Shown here piece after piece: positions 18,125-27,527 of a stretch of 64,000 bases of DNA; the first letter of the stretch is position 1, and the number at the start of each line of letters is the position of its first letter. The stretch is from Chitinophaga deserti. Its GTDB lineage: Bacteria; Bacteroidota; Bacteroidia; Chitinophagales; Chitinophagaceae. The stretch is taken from assembly GCF_003149455.1 (NCBI RefSeq), contig NZ_QFFK01000009.1, positions 124,001 through 188,000 of the forward strand, in the 5' to 3' direction. The position numbers and the translations under genes are program-made. Under the pieces are notes generated by a model that was not told the DNA's origin, ran no database searches, and worked only from the letters and a program-made list of their open reading frames with translations.

Positions 18125-19537
18125 TTATCCTTCGCGTTTTACAATTTGAGCTACCATGTCTGCTTCCGTAACAACTTTGTTACCAACGAAAGCGGTTCCG
18201 CGCATTTCCACCAGGCCTCTGCGGATGGGGCTGAGCAGCTCCATTTTCAGTACCATGGTATCTCCGGGAAGTACTTTTTGCTTGAACTTACAGTTATCGA
18301 TCTTAAGGAAATAGGTGTCGTAGTTTTCCGGGTCCGGCTTAGGGTTGAGGGCGAGGATGCCGCCTACCTGTGCCAGTGCTTCGCAGATCAGAACGCCGGG
18401 CATAACCGGGTTGTTGGGGAAGTGCCCCTGGAAGATCTGCTCGTTGAAAGTAACGTTCTTGATACCTACCACCTGCGTATCGCTCAGCTCAATGATCTTG
18501 TCTACCAGCAGCATCGGGTAACGGTGCGGCATGGTTTTCACGATACGGTTGATATCGTAGATAGCGGGCTGGTTGGGATCGTAGATGGGAACGTCGCGGT
18601 TATGCTTGTTCTTTTTGATATAAGCCTTGATCTTACGGGCAAACTCCACGTTGGAGGCGTGACCGGGACGGTTGGCAATGATATGTGCCTTGATGGGATA
18701 GCCGATAAGCGCCAGATCACCTACGATATCCAGGAGCTTGTGACGTGCCGGTTCGTTGGGGAAGTGGAGCTGGGCGTTGTTGAGGATACCTTCGCGCTGG
18801 TGAACAGAGATCTCTGCACGGTCGAACGCTTTGGCGAGCCTGTTGAGCTCGTCCTGGTTTACCGCACGGTCTACCACTACGATAGCGTTGTTGATATCAC
18901 CGCCTTTAATAAGGTTATTTGCCAGCAGGTATTCGAGTTCGTGGAGGAAAACGAATGTGCGGCAGGGGGCGATGTCTTTCTTGAAATCGGCAAGGCTCTT
19001 CAGGTTGGCATGCTGGGTGCCGAGTACGGGAGAGTTGAAGTCGATGAGGGTGGTAATACGGTAGTCTACTGCAGGCAGTGCAACCATTTCCACTTTCTTT
19101 ACTTCGTCGTAGTAATTGATATTGGTATCGATGGAGTACCAGATCTTTTTGGCGTCCTGCTCCTGGATGCCCACTTCTTCGATAAGATCGATGAAGGGGA
19201 GGGAGGATCCGTCCATAATGGGGATCTCAGGGCCGTTAAGCTCGATCAGCACGTTATCAACGCCCATCCCTACCAGTGCTGCGAGGATGTGCTCAACAGT
19301 GCTGACGCGGGCGCCGTTATGCTCGAGGGTGGTACCGCGTGCGGTGTCTACCACATAATCCACATCTGCTTTAACGATAGGCTGATCCGGAAGGTCGATG
19401 CGTTGGAATTTAATGCCGAAGCCGGGCATCGCCGGCTTGAGGGTCATGTTCACATGCGCGCCTGTATGCAAACCAACACCTGAAATGGTCACAGGGCCTT
19501 TCAGGGTCTGCTGGTTCTGTTGCTGAGTGTCCATCAT
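18125..19537 (-). CDS. lpxC/fabZ: Bifunctional LpxC deacetylase / FabZ dehydratase
   Basis: Fusion of the zinc deacetylase LpxC (committed step of lipid A synthesis) with FabZ (3-hydroxyacyl-ACP dehydratase of fatty-acid synthesis), 470 residues. LpxC occupies about 1-310: zinc ligand His 83 in STVEHILAAL, then HKLLDIVGDLALIG. FabZ occupies about 325-470: catalytic His and Glu in GHFPNNPVMPGVLICEALAQ. The fusion is characteristic of Bacteroidota and places both users of 3-hydroxyacyl-ACP on one chain. It lies 30 bases after lpxD. Confidence 0.97.
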   Translation of the reverse strand: MMDTQQQNQQTLKGPVTISGVGLHTGAHVNMTLKPAMPGFGIKFQRIDLPDQPIVKADVDYVVDTARGTTLEHNGARVSTVEHILAALVGMGVDNVLIELNGPEIPIMDGSSLPFIDLIEEVGIQEQDAKKIWYSIDTNINYYDEVKKVEMVALPAVDYRITTLIDFNSPVLGTQHANLKSLADFKKDIAPCRTFVFLHELEYLLANNLIKGGDINNAIVVVDRAVNQDELNRLAKAFDRAEISVHQREGILNNAQLHFPNEPARHKLLDIVGDLALIGYPIKAHIIANRPGHASNVEFARKIKAYIKKNKHNRDVPIYDPNQPAIYDINRIVKTMPHRYPMLLVDKIIELSDTQVVGIKNVTFNEQIFQGHFPNNPVMPGVLICEALAQVGGILALNPKPDPENYDTYFLKIDNCKFKQKVLPGDTMVLKMELLSPIRRGLVEMRGTAFVGNKVVTEADMVAQIVKREG

Positions 19538-19567
19538 TATAGCTACGTATTCAGTTTCGTTTTATAA

Positions 19568-20623
19568 TTACACACCGGCTTTTTCTGCCAGCAGCTGTTT
19601 CACCATGTCTTCGAGCTCTTTAACCCGTTTTTCCAATTCCGGCAAATTTCTAAAAATTGCCTGACTTTTCAGTGAACTTTTATAATCATACGCCGGGGAG
19701 CCGGTAAGGGCGGTATTAGGCGTGGTGATTGATTTGGAAAGCCCGCTCTGTGCATTGATCCGGGTGCCGTCGGCAATCTGGATGTGCCCTACGATGCCTA
19801 CCTGCCCGCCGATCACGCAGTTCCTGCCGATTTTAGTACTGCCGGAAATGCCCGTCTGAGCCGCAATTACCGTATTCTGCCCGATTTCCACATTGTGGGC
19901 AATCTGGATCAGGTTATCGAGCTTCACACCGGAAAGGATCACGGTGGAGCCCATGGTTGCCCGGTCAATTGTTGTATTGGCGCCAATCTCCACATCGTCA
20001 TGGATCACTACGTTCCCAACCTGGGGCACCTTTTTATAGGAACCGTCGGCCTGAGGGGCAAAACCAAAGCCATCTCCCCCGATTACACAGCCGGCATGGA
20101 GTATAACACGGTTACCCAGTACACAGTTGTCATATACTTTCACGCCGGGGTACAATACGGAATTGCTGCCGATCTTCACACCGTCGCCCAGGTAAACACC
20201 GGGATAAATCTTCACATTGTCGCCCAGCTGTACGTTTTCGCCGAGGTAAGCAAAGGCACCAATGAACACCCCTGTCCCCATTTTTACCGTGGCAGGTACA
20301 TGGGAAGGCTCCTGAATGCCTGTTTTAGCGCCCGCGCCTACCATTTGCTGATATTTCTCCAGCAGCAGGGCAAACGAGCTGTAAGCGTCCTTTACACGGA
20401 TAAGCGTGGGCTTCACGGGCCGGTCGATCTCCAGAGTATCGTTTACGATGAGGATAGAAGCCTGGGTAGTATAAATGAACTCTTCATACTTAGGATTGGC
20501 AATGAAACTTAACATGCCGTCCCCTGCCTCCTCTATCTTGGCGATATTGTGCACTTTCACTTCCGGGTCCCCCTCCAGCTTACCGTTCAGTATGGTAGCC
20601 AGCTGTAATGCGCTGAATTGCAT
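19568..20623 (-). CDS. lpxD: UDP-3-O-(3-hydroxyacyl)glucosamine N-acyltransferase
   Basis: Third step of lipid A biosynthesis: N-acylation of the deacetylated intermediate. The 351-residue protein has the N-terminal uridine-binding domain (about 1-100), hexapeptide left-handed beta-helix repeats (about 110-300) with the catalytic His in LIQIAHNVEIGQ, and a C-terminal helix (ELEKRVKELEDMVKQ). It is the first of the lpxD-lpxC/fabZ-lpxA-ABC ATPase run on the minus strand. Confidence 0.96.
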   Translation of the reverse strand: MQFSALQLATILNGKLEGDPEVKVHNIAKIEEAGDGMLSFIANPKYEEFIYTTQASILIVNDTLEIDRPVKPTLIRVKDAYSSFALLLEKYQQMVGAGAKTGIQEPSHVPATVKMGTGVFIGAFAYLGENVQLGDNVKIYPGVYLGDGVKIGSNSVLYPGVKVYDNCVLGNRVILHAGCVIGGDGFGFAPQADGSYKKVPQVGNVVIHDDVEIGANTTIDRATMGSTVILSGVKLDNLIQIAHNVEIGQNTVIAAQTGISGSTKIGRNCVIGGQVGIVGHIQIADGTRINAQSGLSKSITTPNTALTGSPAYDYKSSLKSQAIFRNLPELEKRVKELEDMVKQLLAEKAGV

Positions 20624-20715
20624 AGTTATAATTTGAAAAAGTTACCTTCCAGGCCGCCTCCGGCTAATATGAATGGATTCACTAACATGTTAAGTTCGTG
20701 TAAAACGTTGTTAGC

Positions 20716-21942
20716 CTAGAATTTTGGATGACAAATGTAGAATTTTTTTATCGGTCTTGCTAAAGTATGCGATACGAGTGCATTGTCTATAGAAGAAATA
20801 TCCCGCACGTTGCCGTCCTTATATAATATGTTAATCTTTTCATCTTCAGCATCATACGCTTTCAGGCTGGCCGCGTCGGTAAATACGAAATATTCCGCTT
20901 CCTCCGGGGTAAGCCCCATCACTTTCTGTGCTTTTTCACGTAAGGCAGCCACTTCTTCCGCCCCGAAAGGGTCGCTCCGGAGTGTCACCTTGAAAAGTTG
21001 ACGGTTTACCAGCCAATGGCATAAGGTACTGAGCGTTTTGTCTGCATGCCCGGCCCAAACCTTCACCGCTCCCATGATATCATAATCATCCAGCAGGCAG
21101 AATTGCGCCAGAACTGCCGGATCGCGTTCAAATTCCTGCCGGCCGGTCTGGCTGTACAGGAAGTACCGCAGGGCAGGGGAGGCAAACAGTTCCGCTCCCT
21201 GGCCCGCAAGCTCCTTGGCCCGCTGCAGCACCTTTACCAGCATATTTTCCGCACTCAGTACTGTTTTATGCAGATATACCTGCCAGTACATGAGCCGCCG
21301 CGCCACAATGAACTTCTCAATGGAATAGATACCTTTTTCCTCCACCATCAGTTCTCCGTTGGCCACCGTCAGCATTTTAATGATCCTGTCGTAGGAAATC
21401 ACCCCTTCCGAAACACCTGTATAAAAGCTGTCTCGGCTCAGGTAATCCATTCTGTCTACGTCTAACTGGCTGGAAACCAGCTGATGCAGGAATTTTTTAT
21501 GATAACGGTCGTTAAAGATCTCCAAAGTAAGATTCAGTGCGCCATCCATTTCGCGGTTGAGCTCCTGCATCAGCAGCTGGGATATTTCCTCGTGAGAAAC
21601 GCCCTCCACTAATGTATGCTCCAAAGCATGAGAGTAAGGCCCGTGGCCTATATCATGCAATAATATGGCCATTTTTGCCGCCACCTCTTCATCCTCCGAA
21701 ATATCTACTCCTTTACCCTTCAGCTCAGCCAGCGCACAGCTCATCAGGTGGTAAGCACCCATACTGTGATGAAACCGCGTGTGCATAGCGCCGGGATATA
21801 CCAGGTGAGCAAGTGCCATCTGGTGTATCCGCCGCAACCGCTGGTAATACGGGTGCGAAATGAGGCTGAAAATCAATGGATGATCAATTGTGATAAACCC
21901 GTACACCGGGTCGTTCACAATCTTGCGTTTACGGTCAGTCAT
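20716..21942 (-). CDS. HD domain phosphohydrolase (dGTPase-like)
   Basis: A 408-residue HD-superfamily protein. The metal-binding core is MHTRFHHSMGAYH followed by AILLHDIGHGPYSHALEH, with a later DVDRMDYLSRDS, the arrangement seen in SAMHD1/dGTPase-related hydrolases. The substrate is not known; dNTP triphosphohydrolase or nucleotide turnover is likely. It is divergent from porX, with 160 bases between the starts, and about 90 bases upstream of lpxD on the same strand. Confidence 0.88.
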   Translation of the reverse strand: MTDRKRKIVNDPVYGFITIDHPLIFSLISHPYYQRLRRIHQMALAHLVYPGAMHTRFHHSMGAYHLMSCALAELKGKGVDISEDEEVAAKMAILLHDIGHGPYSHALEHTLVEGVSHEEISQLLMQELNREMDGALNLTLEIFNDRYHKKFLHQLVSSQLDVDRMDYLSRDSFYTGVSEGVISYDRIIKMLTVANGELMVEEKGIYSIEKFIVARRLMYWQVYLHKTVLSAENMLVKVLQRAKELAGQGAELFASPALRYFLYSQTGRQEFERDPAVLAQFCLLDDYDIMGAVKVWAGHADKTLSTLCHWLVNRQLFKVTLRSDPFGAEEVAALREKAQKVMGLTPEEAEYFVFTDAASLKAYDAEDEKINILYKDGNVRDISSIDNALVSHTLARPIKKFYICHPKF

Positions 21943-21967
21943 TCAGTTATTTTATATTCGGACGGTA

Positions 21968-21975
21968 CAAATCTA
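21968..21975 (-). promoter_or_regulatory. Candidate -7 element for the HD gene
   Basis: TAGATTTG on the minus strand, an exact TAnnTTTG match, 25 bases upstream of the HD-hydrolase ATG. A TTTG occurs upstream but at too short a spacing (11 bases). Confidence 0.4.
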
Positions 21976-22102
21976 CGCCATCCCCGCAAACTTTCGCTGA
22001 ACCGGAAGCCCCTGTTCCGCGTTTTAACGCCGCGCGGGTACGATTTTTGACCGTATCCAAATAATTGCCAATATATTCTAAATTAATTCGTAATTCGTAT
22101 AC

Positions 22103-23656
22103 ATGAACCAAATCAACATACTCTGGGTCGACGATGAAATCGATTCCCTTAAATCGCAGATCATCTTCCTAGAAAACAAAGGATACAAGGTGTCCGCCCT
22201 CACAAACGGGTACGATGCTCTTGAATTCCTGAAGGAAAACATTGTGGACGTGGTATTGCTGGACGAATCCATGCCGGGTATAACCGGACTGGAAACGCTG
22301 GGCAAGATCAAAGAGATCAACCAGCAGATCCCCGTTGTTATGATCACCAAAAACGAGGCGGAAAACGTAATGGACGACGCCATTGGTTCGCAGATCACCG
22401 ATTACCTCATTAAACCGGTGAACCCTAACCAGGTATTGCTTTCCCTTAAAAAGATCATCGACAATAAACGCCTCGTGGCTGAGAAAACCACCACGGCTTA
22501 CCAGCAACAATTCCGGACGCTGTTCATGGCCCTGAACGATAATCCAAACCATGAAGAATGGGCGGATATCTATAAAAAACTGGTGTACTGGGAAATGGAA
22601 ATGGCAAAATCGGACAGCCCTGAAATGCTGGAAGTACTCCAGTCGCAGAAGGCTGAAGCCAATACCGAGTTCGCCAAGTTCATTAACCGGAATTACTCCG
22701 ACTGGATGACTCCCAACGCCAAAGGCGCTCCCATCATGAGCCATACCCTCTTCTCCAAGAAGGTGGTGCCCCTGCTGGACCCTTCCGTTCCAAACTTCTT
22801 TGTACTGATCGATAACCTGCGGCTGGACCAGTGGAAAGCCATACAGCCCATCTTCTCCGAAACGTTCCGGCTTGTGGAGGAAGATACCTTTTACAGCATC
22901 CTCCCCACATCCACCCAATATTCCCGTAACGCCATTTTTGCCGGTATGCTGCCGATAGATATCGAAGCGAAGTTTCCGGAAGAGTGGAAGAATGATGATG
23001 AGGAAGGAGGAAAGAACCTGTACGAAGAGTCATTCATGGCTGCCCAGCTGGCCCGCCTTAAAATGGACCCGCGGTTCTCCTACACAAAAGTGACCCACCA
23101 TGCCGACGGACAGCATCTCGTCAATAACATTCATAATATGTTGAACTATCCGCTCAACATAGTGGTTTATAACTTCGTGGATATGCTCAGCCATGCCCGT
23201 ACGGAAATGGAAGTGCTCAAGGAACTCGCGGGCGACGAGGTGAGCTACCGCTCCATCACCACCAGCTGGTTTGAGCATTCGCCGCTGCACCAGGCATTGA
23301 AGAAGATTGCAGATAAGAAGATCAACCTGATCATTGCTACAGATCACGGATCTGTTCGGGTGAAAACACCGGTGAAAGTGATTGGGGATAAACAGACTAC
23401 CACCAACCTGCGCTACAAGCACGGGCGGAATCTGAACTACGACCCTAAGGAGGTGCTGGCATTCCGCGATCCGAAAGATGCAGGGCTGCCGAGGCCTAAT
23501 GTCAATTCTTCTTATATCTTTGCCCGCGAAGACGGATACCTCTGCTATCCGAACAATTATAATTATTTTGTTAACTATTATCGCAACACCTTCCAGCATG
23601 GCGGTATTTCTCTCGAAGAGATGATTGTACCGGTAGCGAGGATGGTAAGCAAATAG
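22103..23656 (+). CDS. porX: PorX: response regulator with PglZ phosphatase domain
   Basis: Two-domain signalling protein that controls the type IX secretion system in Bacteroidota. The N-terminal receiver domain (about 1-120) has the acidic pair D10/D11, phospho-acceptor D54 in VLLDESMPG, and the LIKPVNP lysine. The rest (about 180-517) is a PglZ/alkaline-phosphatase-like domain with FVLIDNLRLDQW and IIATDHGSVRV, holding likely metal ligands. There is no DNA-binding domain. Studies of the Porphyromonas protein report an oligonucleotide phosphodiesterase activity and a partnership with the histidine kinase PorY and sigma factor SigP; neither gene is in the window. Length and domain order match PorX closely. 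Confidence 0.95.
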   Translation: MNQINILWVDDEIDSLKSQIIFLENKGYKVSALTNGYDALEFLKENIVDVVLLDESMPGITGLETLGKIKEINQQIPVVMITKNEAENVMDDAIGSQITDYLIKPVNPNQVLLSLKKIIDNKRLVAEKTTTAYQQQFRTLFMALNDNPNHEEWADIYKKLVYWEMEMAKSDSPEMLEVLQSQKAEANTEFAKFINRNYSDWMTPNAKGAPIMSHTLFSKKVVPLLDPSVPNFFVLIDNLRLDQWKAIQPIFSETFRLVEEDTFYSILPTSTQYSRNAIFAGMLPIDIEAKFPEEWKNDDEEGGKNLYEESFMAAQLARLKMDPRFSYTKVTHHADGQHLVNNIHNMLNYPLNIVVYNFVDMLSHARTEMEVLKELAGDEVSYRSITTSWFEHSPLHQALKKIADKKINLIIATDHGSVRVKTPVKVIGDKQTTTNLRYKHGRNLNYDPKEVLAFRDPKDAGLPRPNVNSSYIFAREDGYLCYPNNYNYFVNYYRNTFQHGGISLEEMIVPVARMVSK

Positions 23657-23677
23657 AAAAACAACGGGAGAGAACAT

Positions 23678-24061
23678 ATGAACCTGAAGAGTACCCCCAA
23701 TAACCTGGCGAAGCTGGAAAAGATTTTTGACGAAGCGAAGTATATTATTCGCTTCGAGAAGGGAACGTTTAACTCCGGCTACTGCATTCTGGAACATAAG
23801 AAAGTGGTGGTGGTGAACAAATTCCTGAACGTGGAAGGGCGCATCAATGCCCTGCTCGACATTCTGCCGGCCATCACGCTGGAAGAGGGTTTCCTTACGC
23901 CGGATTCACAGAAGCTCTACCGCCAGGTGCTCGACAGCAAGGCCGAAGCCCTGAAGGAAGAAGCTATCAAAGCAGGGAAAGAAGCTGCGGCGAAAGATGA
24001 GGCCGGGGAAGAAGGAGCGGACGAATCTGCTAACGAAAACCCGGAAACACCACAGCCGTGA
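23678..24061 (+). CDS. Conserved hypothetical protein, acidic C-terminus
   Basis: A 127-residue cytoplasmic protein of unknown function. Residues 1-75 form a compact alpha/beta segment (FDEAKYIIRFEKGTFNSGYC, then KKVVVVNKFLNVEGRINALL). The C-terminal third is low-complexity and rich in Lys, Glu, Ala and Gly. It starts 21 bases after porX and its stop overlaps the GTG start of the next gene by 4 bases (24058-24061), so the three are translationally linked. I do not recognise the family. Confidence 0.8.
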   Translation: MNLKSTPNNLAKLEKIFDEAKYIIRFEKGTFNSGYCILEHKKVVVVNKFLNVEGRINALLDILPAITLEEGFLTPDSQKLYRQVLDSKAEALKEEAIKAGKEAAAKDEAGEEGADESANENPETPQP

Positions 24062-24822
24062 AAGTAACTTTCCTTGGCACGGGCACCTCGCAGGGTGTGC
24101 CGGTCATCGCCTGTCCATGCCCGGTATGTGCTTCCAAAGACCCGCGCGACAACCGGCTGCGCAGCAGTATCATGATCTCCGACGAAACCGCCGGCAATAT
24201 CGTGATCGATACCACTCCTGATTTCCGCTACCAGATGCTCCGCGCACAGGTAAAGCGCCTCGAAGCAGTGGTGATCACCCATTCCCATAAAGATCATATC
24301 GCCGGGATGGATGATATCCGCGCATTCAACTATTTCCAGCAGCAGCCTATCGATATTTACGCCTCCGAATATTCGCAGGATGTCATCATCCGCGAGTTCT
24401 CCTATGCTTTCGCGGATTTCAAATACCCCGGTATTCCGGAACTTAACCTCCAGACAATTGGCAGCGAAGCATTTTCGGTGAACGGACTGAGGTTTACCCC
24501 TGTTAATGTCCTCCATCATAAAATGCCGGTATTGGGCTTCCGGTTCGGCGACTTCACCTACATTACCGACGCTAATTTCATTGCGCCGGAAGAAAAGGAG
24601 AAGATCCGCGGTTCAAAAGTACTGGTGCTGAATGCGCTGCGTCGTGAAAAACACATCTCGCATTTTACACTCGATGAAGCAATCGATTTAGGCAGGGAGT
24701 TGGAAGTGCCGAAAGTGCTCTTTACGCACATCAGCCACCAGCTTGGATTACATGCAGAAGTAGACCCCACATTGCCGGAAGGTATGCACCTCGCATACGA
24801 TGGCCTCGAAGTAATTTTGTAA
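24058..24822 (+). CDS. MBL-fold metallo-hydrolase, PhnP-like
   Basis: A 254-residue hydrolase starting at GTG 24058, chosen because it gives the exact family N-terminus VKVTFLGTGTSQGVPVI and a 4-base overlap with the gene before it. Next comes a zinc-ribbon-like segment CPCPVCASKDPRDNRLRSS, then the metal motif THSHKDHIAGMDDIR. Both features mark the PhnP/phosphodiesterase group of the metallo-beta-lactamase fold. PhnP itself cleaves 5-phosphoribosyl cyclic phosphates; without other phn genes the substrate here is open, and other cyclic phosphodiesters are possible. Confidence 0.88.
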   Translation: MKVTFLGTGTSQGVPVIACPCPVCASKDPRDNRLRSSIMISDETAGNIVIDTTPDFRYQMLRAQVKRLEAVVITHSHKDHIAGMDDIRAFNYFQQQPIDIYASEYSQDVIIREFSYAFADFKYPGIPELNLQTIGSEAFSVNGLRFTPVNVLHHKMPVLGFRFGDFTYITDANFIAPEEKEKIRGSKVLVLNALRREKHISHFTLDEAIDLGRELEVPKVLFTHISHQLGLHAEVDPTLPEGMHLAYDGLEVIL

Positions 24823-24858
24823 TCAAATAATCTTTACATTCGGCATCCATTAAAACCA

Positions 24859-25605
24859 TTGTTTGTGCCGGACTCCTTTTTCAATTTTTCCCGCGGGGAA
24901 CGGCAGGGTATAGCCTGCCTGCTTATTCTCATTCTTATTTGTCAATGTTTACCGGCCGTATGGCCACATATCCGCGCATCGCCGCCTCCGGATGATACGG
25001 CGGGCCTGGCGCAGGCGGAGCTTGCCCTTGAGAGGCTCCTGGCCGAAGGGGCTATGGAGAAAACACGGAAGTACGACAGTATGCGCGCCAGCTGGAAGCG
25101 GCCCCGGTATCACCGCGATAGTGCATTCCGGAAATCGCGCTGGAGGGATAGTGCCTTTCGTAAAACCGATAGTACATGGAAGAAAACCTGGGTAAAGAAA
25201 ACGCCGGAAATCATCAATATTAACACGGCAGACAGTGCGGAATGGGAGCGGTTGCCATACATCGGAAGTGGCTATGCAGGGAGGATTGTCCGCTTCCGGG
25301 AGCGGCTTGGCGGCTTCCATAGTGTCATACAAGTAAGCGAAACCTATGGTTTACCGGATTCCGTATTTAATAAAATTCAACCTTTACTAAGACTGGGTAA
25401 CGAATCTCTAAGAAAGATCGATGTCAACGATACAGATGAGAAATCTTTGACCAATCATCCATACATCAACACGAAATTGGCCCGTGCCATCATCCGCTTT
25501 CGCAGTGCCAACGGGCGTTTCAGGCAGGTAGAAGACCTCAAAAGGCTGCCTTTGGTGAATGACTCCATTTATCGTAAAATTGAAAAATACTTAATCGCCC
25601 CTTAA
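24859..25605 (+). CDS. Helix-hairpin-helix (ComEA-like) protein
   Basis: A 248-residue protein with an N-terminal hydrophobic helix (about 18-36) and two C-terminal helix-hairpin-helix regions: ININTADSAEWERLPYIG (about 113-130) and IDVNDTDEKSLTNHPYI (about 193-209). The likely start is TTG 24859 (GTG 24865 is an alternative); no ATG fits. The layout, a membrane anchor followed by ComEA-type HhH motifs, suggests a DNA-binding protein on the periplasmic face, as in DNA uptake. No other competence genes are nearby, so that role is inference. Confidence 0.82.
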   Translation: MFVPDSFFNFSRGERQGIACLLILILICQCLPAVWPHIRASPPPDDTAGLAQAELALERLLAEGAMEKTRKYDSMRASWKRPRYHRDSAFRKSRWRDSAFRKTDSTWKKTWVKKTPEIININTADSAEWERLPYIGSGYAGRIVRFRERLGGFHSVIQVSETYGLPDSVFNKIQPLLRLGNESLRKIDVNDTDEKSLTNHPYINTKLARAIIRFRSANGRFRQVEDLKRLPLVNDSIYRKIEKYLIAP

Positions 25606-25621
25606 AACACGATTTCAGGTT

Positions 25622-26764
25622 ATGAATTTTCAGCCAACGGACATGCAACAACAGATTGCACAAGTGATAAAAGACTTCGGAAAAACGAACATCCAGCCTC
25701 ATATAATGGAGTGGGACGAATCGCAGACTTTTCCTGCCGACCTGTTTCATAAGATGGGAGAACTGGGTTTAATGGGCGTGCTTGTACCGGAAAGTTACGG
25801 TGGCTCCGGCCTCGGATATCTCGAATATGTGACCGTAATCAGTGAAGTATCGCGGATTTGCGGTGCTATCGGGCTGAGCCTTGCTGCACACAATAGTTTG
25901 TGCACCGGTCATATCCTGCAATTCGGAAACGAAGAGCAGAAGCAACGCTGGCTGCCGAAGCTGGCTGCCGGCGAATGGATTGGCGCCTGGGGACTCACAG
26001 AACCCAACACCGGATCCGACGCCATGAATATGAAATGCACCGCCCGTAAGGAAGGAGACGAGTGGGTGATCAATGGCACCAAATGCTGGATCACACATGG
26101 CAGAAGCGGCAATGTTGCCGTAGTAATTGCCCGTACTGGTGAAGTGCGCGACAGCCATGGTATGACCGCCTTTGTTGTAGAGCGCGGAACACCGGGCTTC
26201 AGCGGTGGGAAGAAAGAAAACAAACTCGGCATGCGTGCATCAGAAACTGCCGAAATGATCTTCGATAATTGCCGCATCCCTGCTGCGAACATGCTTGGCA
26301 AGGAAGGCGACGGATTCATACAGTCGATGAAAGTACTCGACGGAGGACGTATCTCAATTGCAGCATTAGGGCTCGGTATTGCAAAAGGAGCATACGATGC
26401 AGCGTTGAAGTATTCGCAGGAACGGCACCAGTTCGATAAACCTATTTCCAGCTTCCAGGGTATTTCCTTCAAGCTCGCGGATATGGCCACTCAGATCGCT
26501 GCCGGAGAACTGCTCACCATGCAGGCTGCCGATATGAAGAATAAAAAGATTCCTATGACGAAGCAGGCCGCCATGGCCAAATACTACACTTCGGAAATTG
26601 CCGTATCCATCGCAAATGAAGCCGTTCAGGTGTTTGGTGGTTATGGTTATACCAAAGATTTCCCGGTAGAAAAATACTATCGCGACGCGAAGCTGTGCAC
26701 CATCGGTGAAGGCACGAGCGAAATACAGAAAATCGTGATCGCCAGAGAAGTACTCAAAGCTTAA
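25622..26764 (+). CDS. Acyl-CoA dehydrogenase
   Basis: FAD-dependent enzyme introducing the alpha-beta double bond in acyl-CoA thioesters. The 380-residue protein has the two family signatures, GAWGLTEPNTGSDA (about 120-133) and the C-terminal QVFGGYGYTKDFPVEKYYRD. The catalytic Glu lies in IGEGTSEIQK near the end. Length and motifs match short- or branched-chain acyl-CoA dehydrogenases; the exact chain length is not readable. It stands alone between the HhH gene and a terminator, with no other beta-oxidation genes nearby. Confidence 0.95.
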   Translation: MNFQPTDMQQQIAQVIKDFGKTNIQPHIMEWDESQTFPADLFHKMGELGLMGVLVPESYGGSGLGYLEYVTVISEVSRICGAIGLSLAAHNSLCTGHILQFGNEEQKQRWLPKLAAGEWIGAWGLTEPNTGSDAMNMKCTARKEGDEWVINGTKCWITHGRSGNVAVVIARTGEVRDSHGMTAFVVERGTPGFSGGKKENKLGMRASETAEMIFDNCRIPAANMLGKEGDGFIQSMKVLDGGRISIAALGLGIAKGAYDAALKYSQERHQFDKPISSFQGISFKLADMATQIAAGELLTMQAADMKNKKIPMTKQAAMAKYYTSEIAVSIANEAVQVFGGYGYTKDFPVEKYYRDAKLCTIGEGTSEIQKIVIAREVLKA

Positions 26765-26793
26765 TATCGTATCAAAAGGTCAATCCGTATAGT

Positions 26794-26825
26794 CAGCGGC
26801 TGGCTCCTGTTAGGGCCAGCCGCTG
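26794..26825 (+). terminator. Terminator after acyl-CoA dehydrogenase
   Basis: Perfect 11-bp GC-rich stem (26794-26804 with 26815-26825), 10-base loop, then CAGTTTTATA. The T-run is short and offset, so termination may be partial. Confidence 0.65.
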
Positions 26826-26889
26826 CAGTTTTATAGCATTTCCCGGAGGATGTGCGGCTTTTGATTAATTTGCTTTCAAAGCGTACAGC

Positions 26890-27357
26890 ATGATTTCAGA
26901 AACACAATACATGCCCGCAGTATTGAAGTGGATCTTCGGGGTCATTCTCGTTGCGCAGACTGTGCTGTTTACATACATGGCCGCAACAACCGGGGATTGG
27001 TGGGAGCTCGGTATCGTTTCGGTGATTGCGGTGATTGTGCTCGGCGGGCTTATTGTATGGATGCATATGCGGCTGGATGTGGATGAACGGGGCATCTGCA
27101 TGAAGATCCGGCCGCTGATACGGTTGCAGCGCAGTTTTTTGTGGGAAGATGTGATGAGCATTTCACAAATGAAGCGGGGCATGAACTTCGGTGGATGGGG
27201 AATCCGCTATGCGGGCGATGGTTGGGGATATATCTTCGATGGTAAGGACGTGTTGAAATTGGAATTACGCAATGGAAAAACACGCTATATAACAACAAAC
27301 AACAGTGAGCAGATTCTGCAAATCTTCCATCAGAAGAAGAGGATGCCGGACACTTAA
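26890..27357 (+). CDS. Small membrane protein with PH-like C-terminal part
   Basis: A 155-residue protein with two N-terminal membrane helices (about 13-32 and 38-57) and a beta-rich tail (VDERGICMKIRPLIRLQR, then ITTNNSEQILQIF). The tail resembles the bacterial PH-like fold seen in many small membrane proteins. No specific function can be given. It has its own intergenic space on both sides. Confidence 0.72.
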   Translation: MISETQYMPAVLKWIFGVILVAQTVLFTYMAATTGDWWELGIVSVIAVIVLGGLIVWMHMRLDVDERGICMKIRPLIRLQRSFLWEDVMSISQMKRGMNFGGWGIRYAGDGWGYIFDGKDVLKLELRNGKTRYITTNNSEQILQIFHQKKRMPDT

Positions 27358-27527
27358 GGTTCTTCAAAATTCACCCAAAGTAATACTATTTTAATGCATC
27401 CGGGTTTTAGTTCATAAACTAATGCATAGATATAATCAATCGATTGCAATATGGTAATAGGTTGATAATGATCTGCTTATTTTTTTATTTATCTTTTATA
27501 TCTTACGCGCCATTAGAATCCTAACTT

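Noticed and set aside
17633..19483. 616-codon open frame on the plus strand
   Set aside because: It lies wholly antisense to lpxA and lpxC/fabZ, whose products are unmistakable. Its composition is that of a mirror frame.
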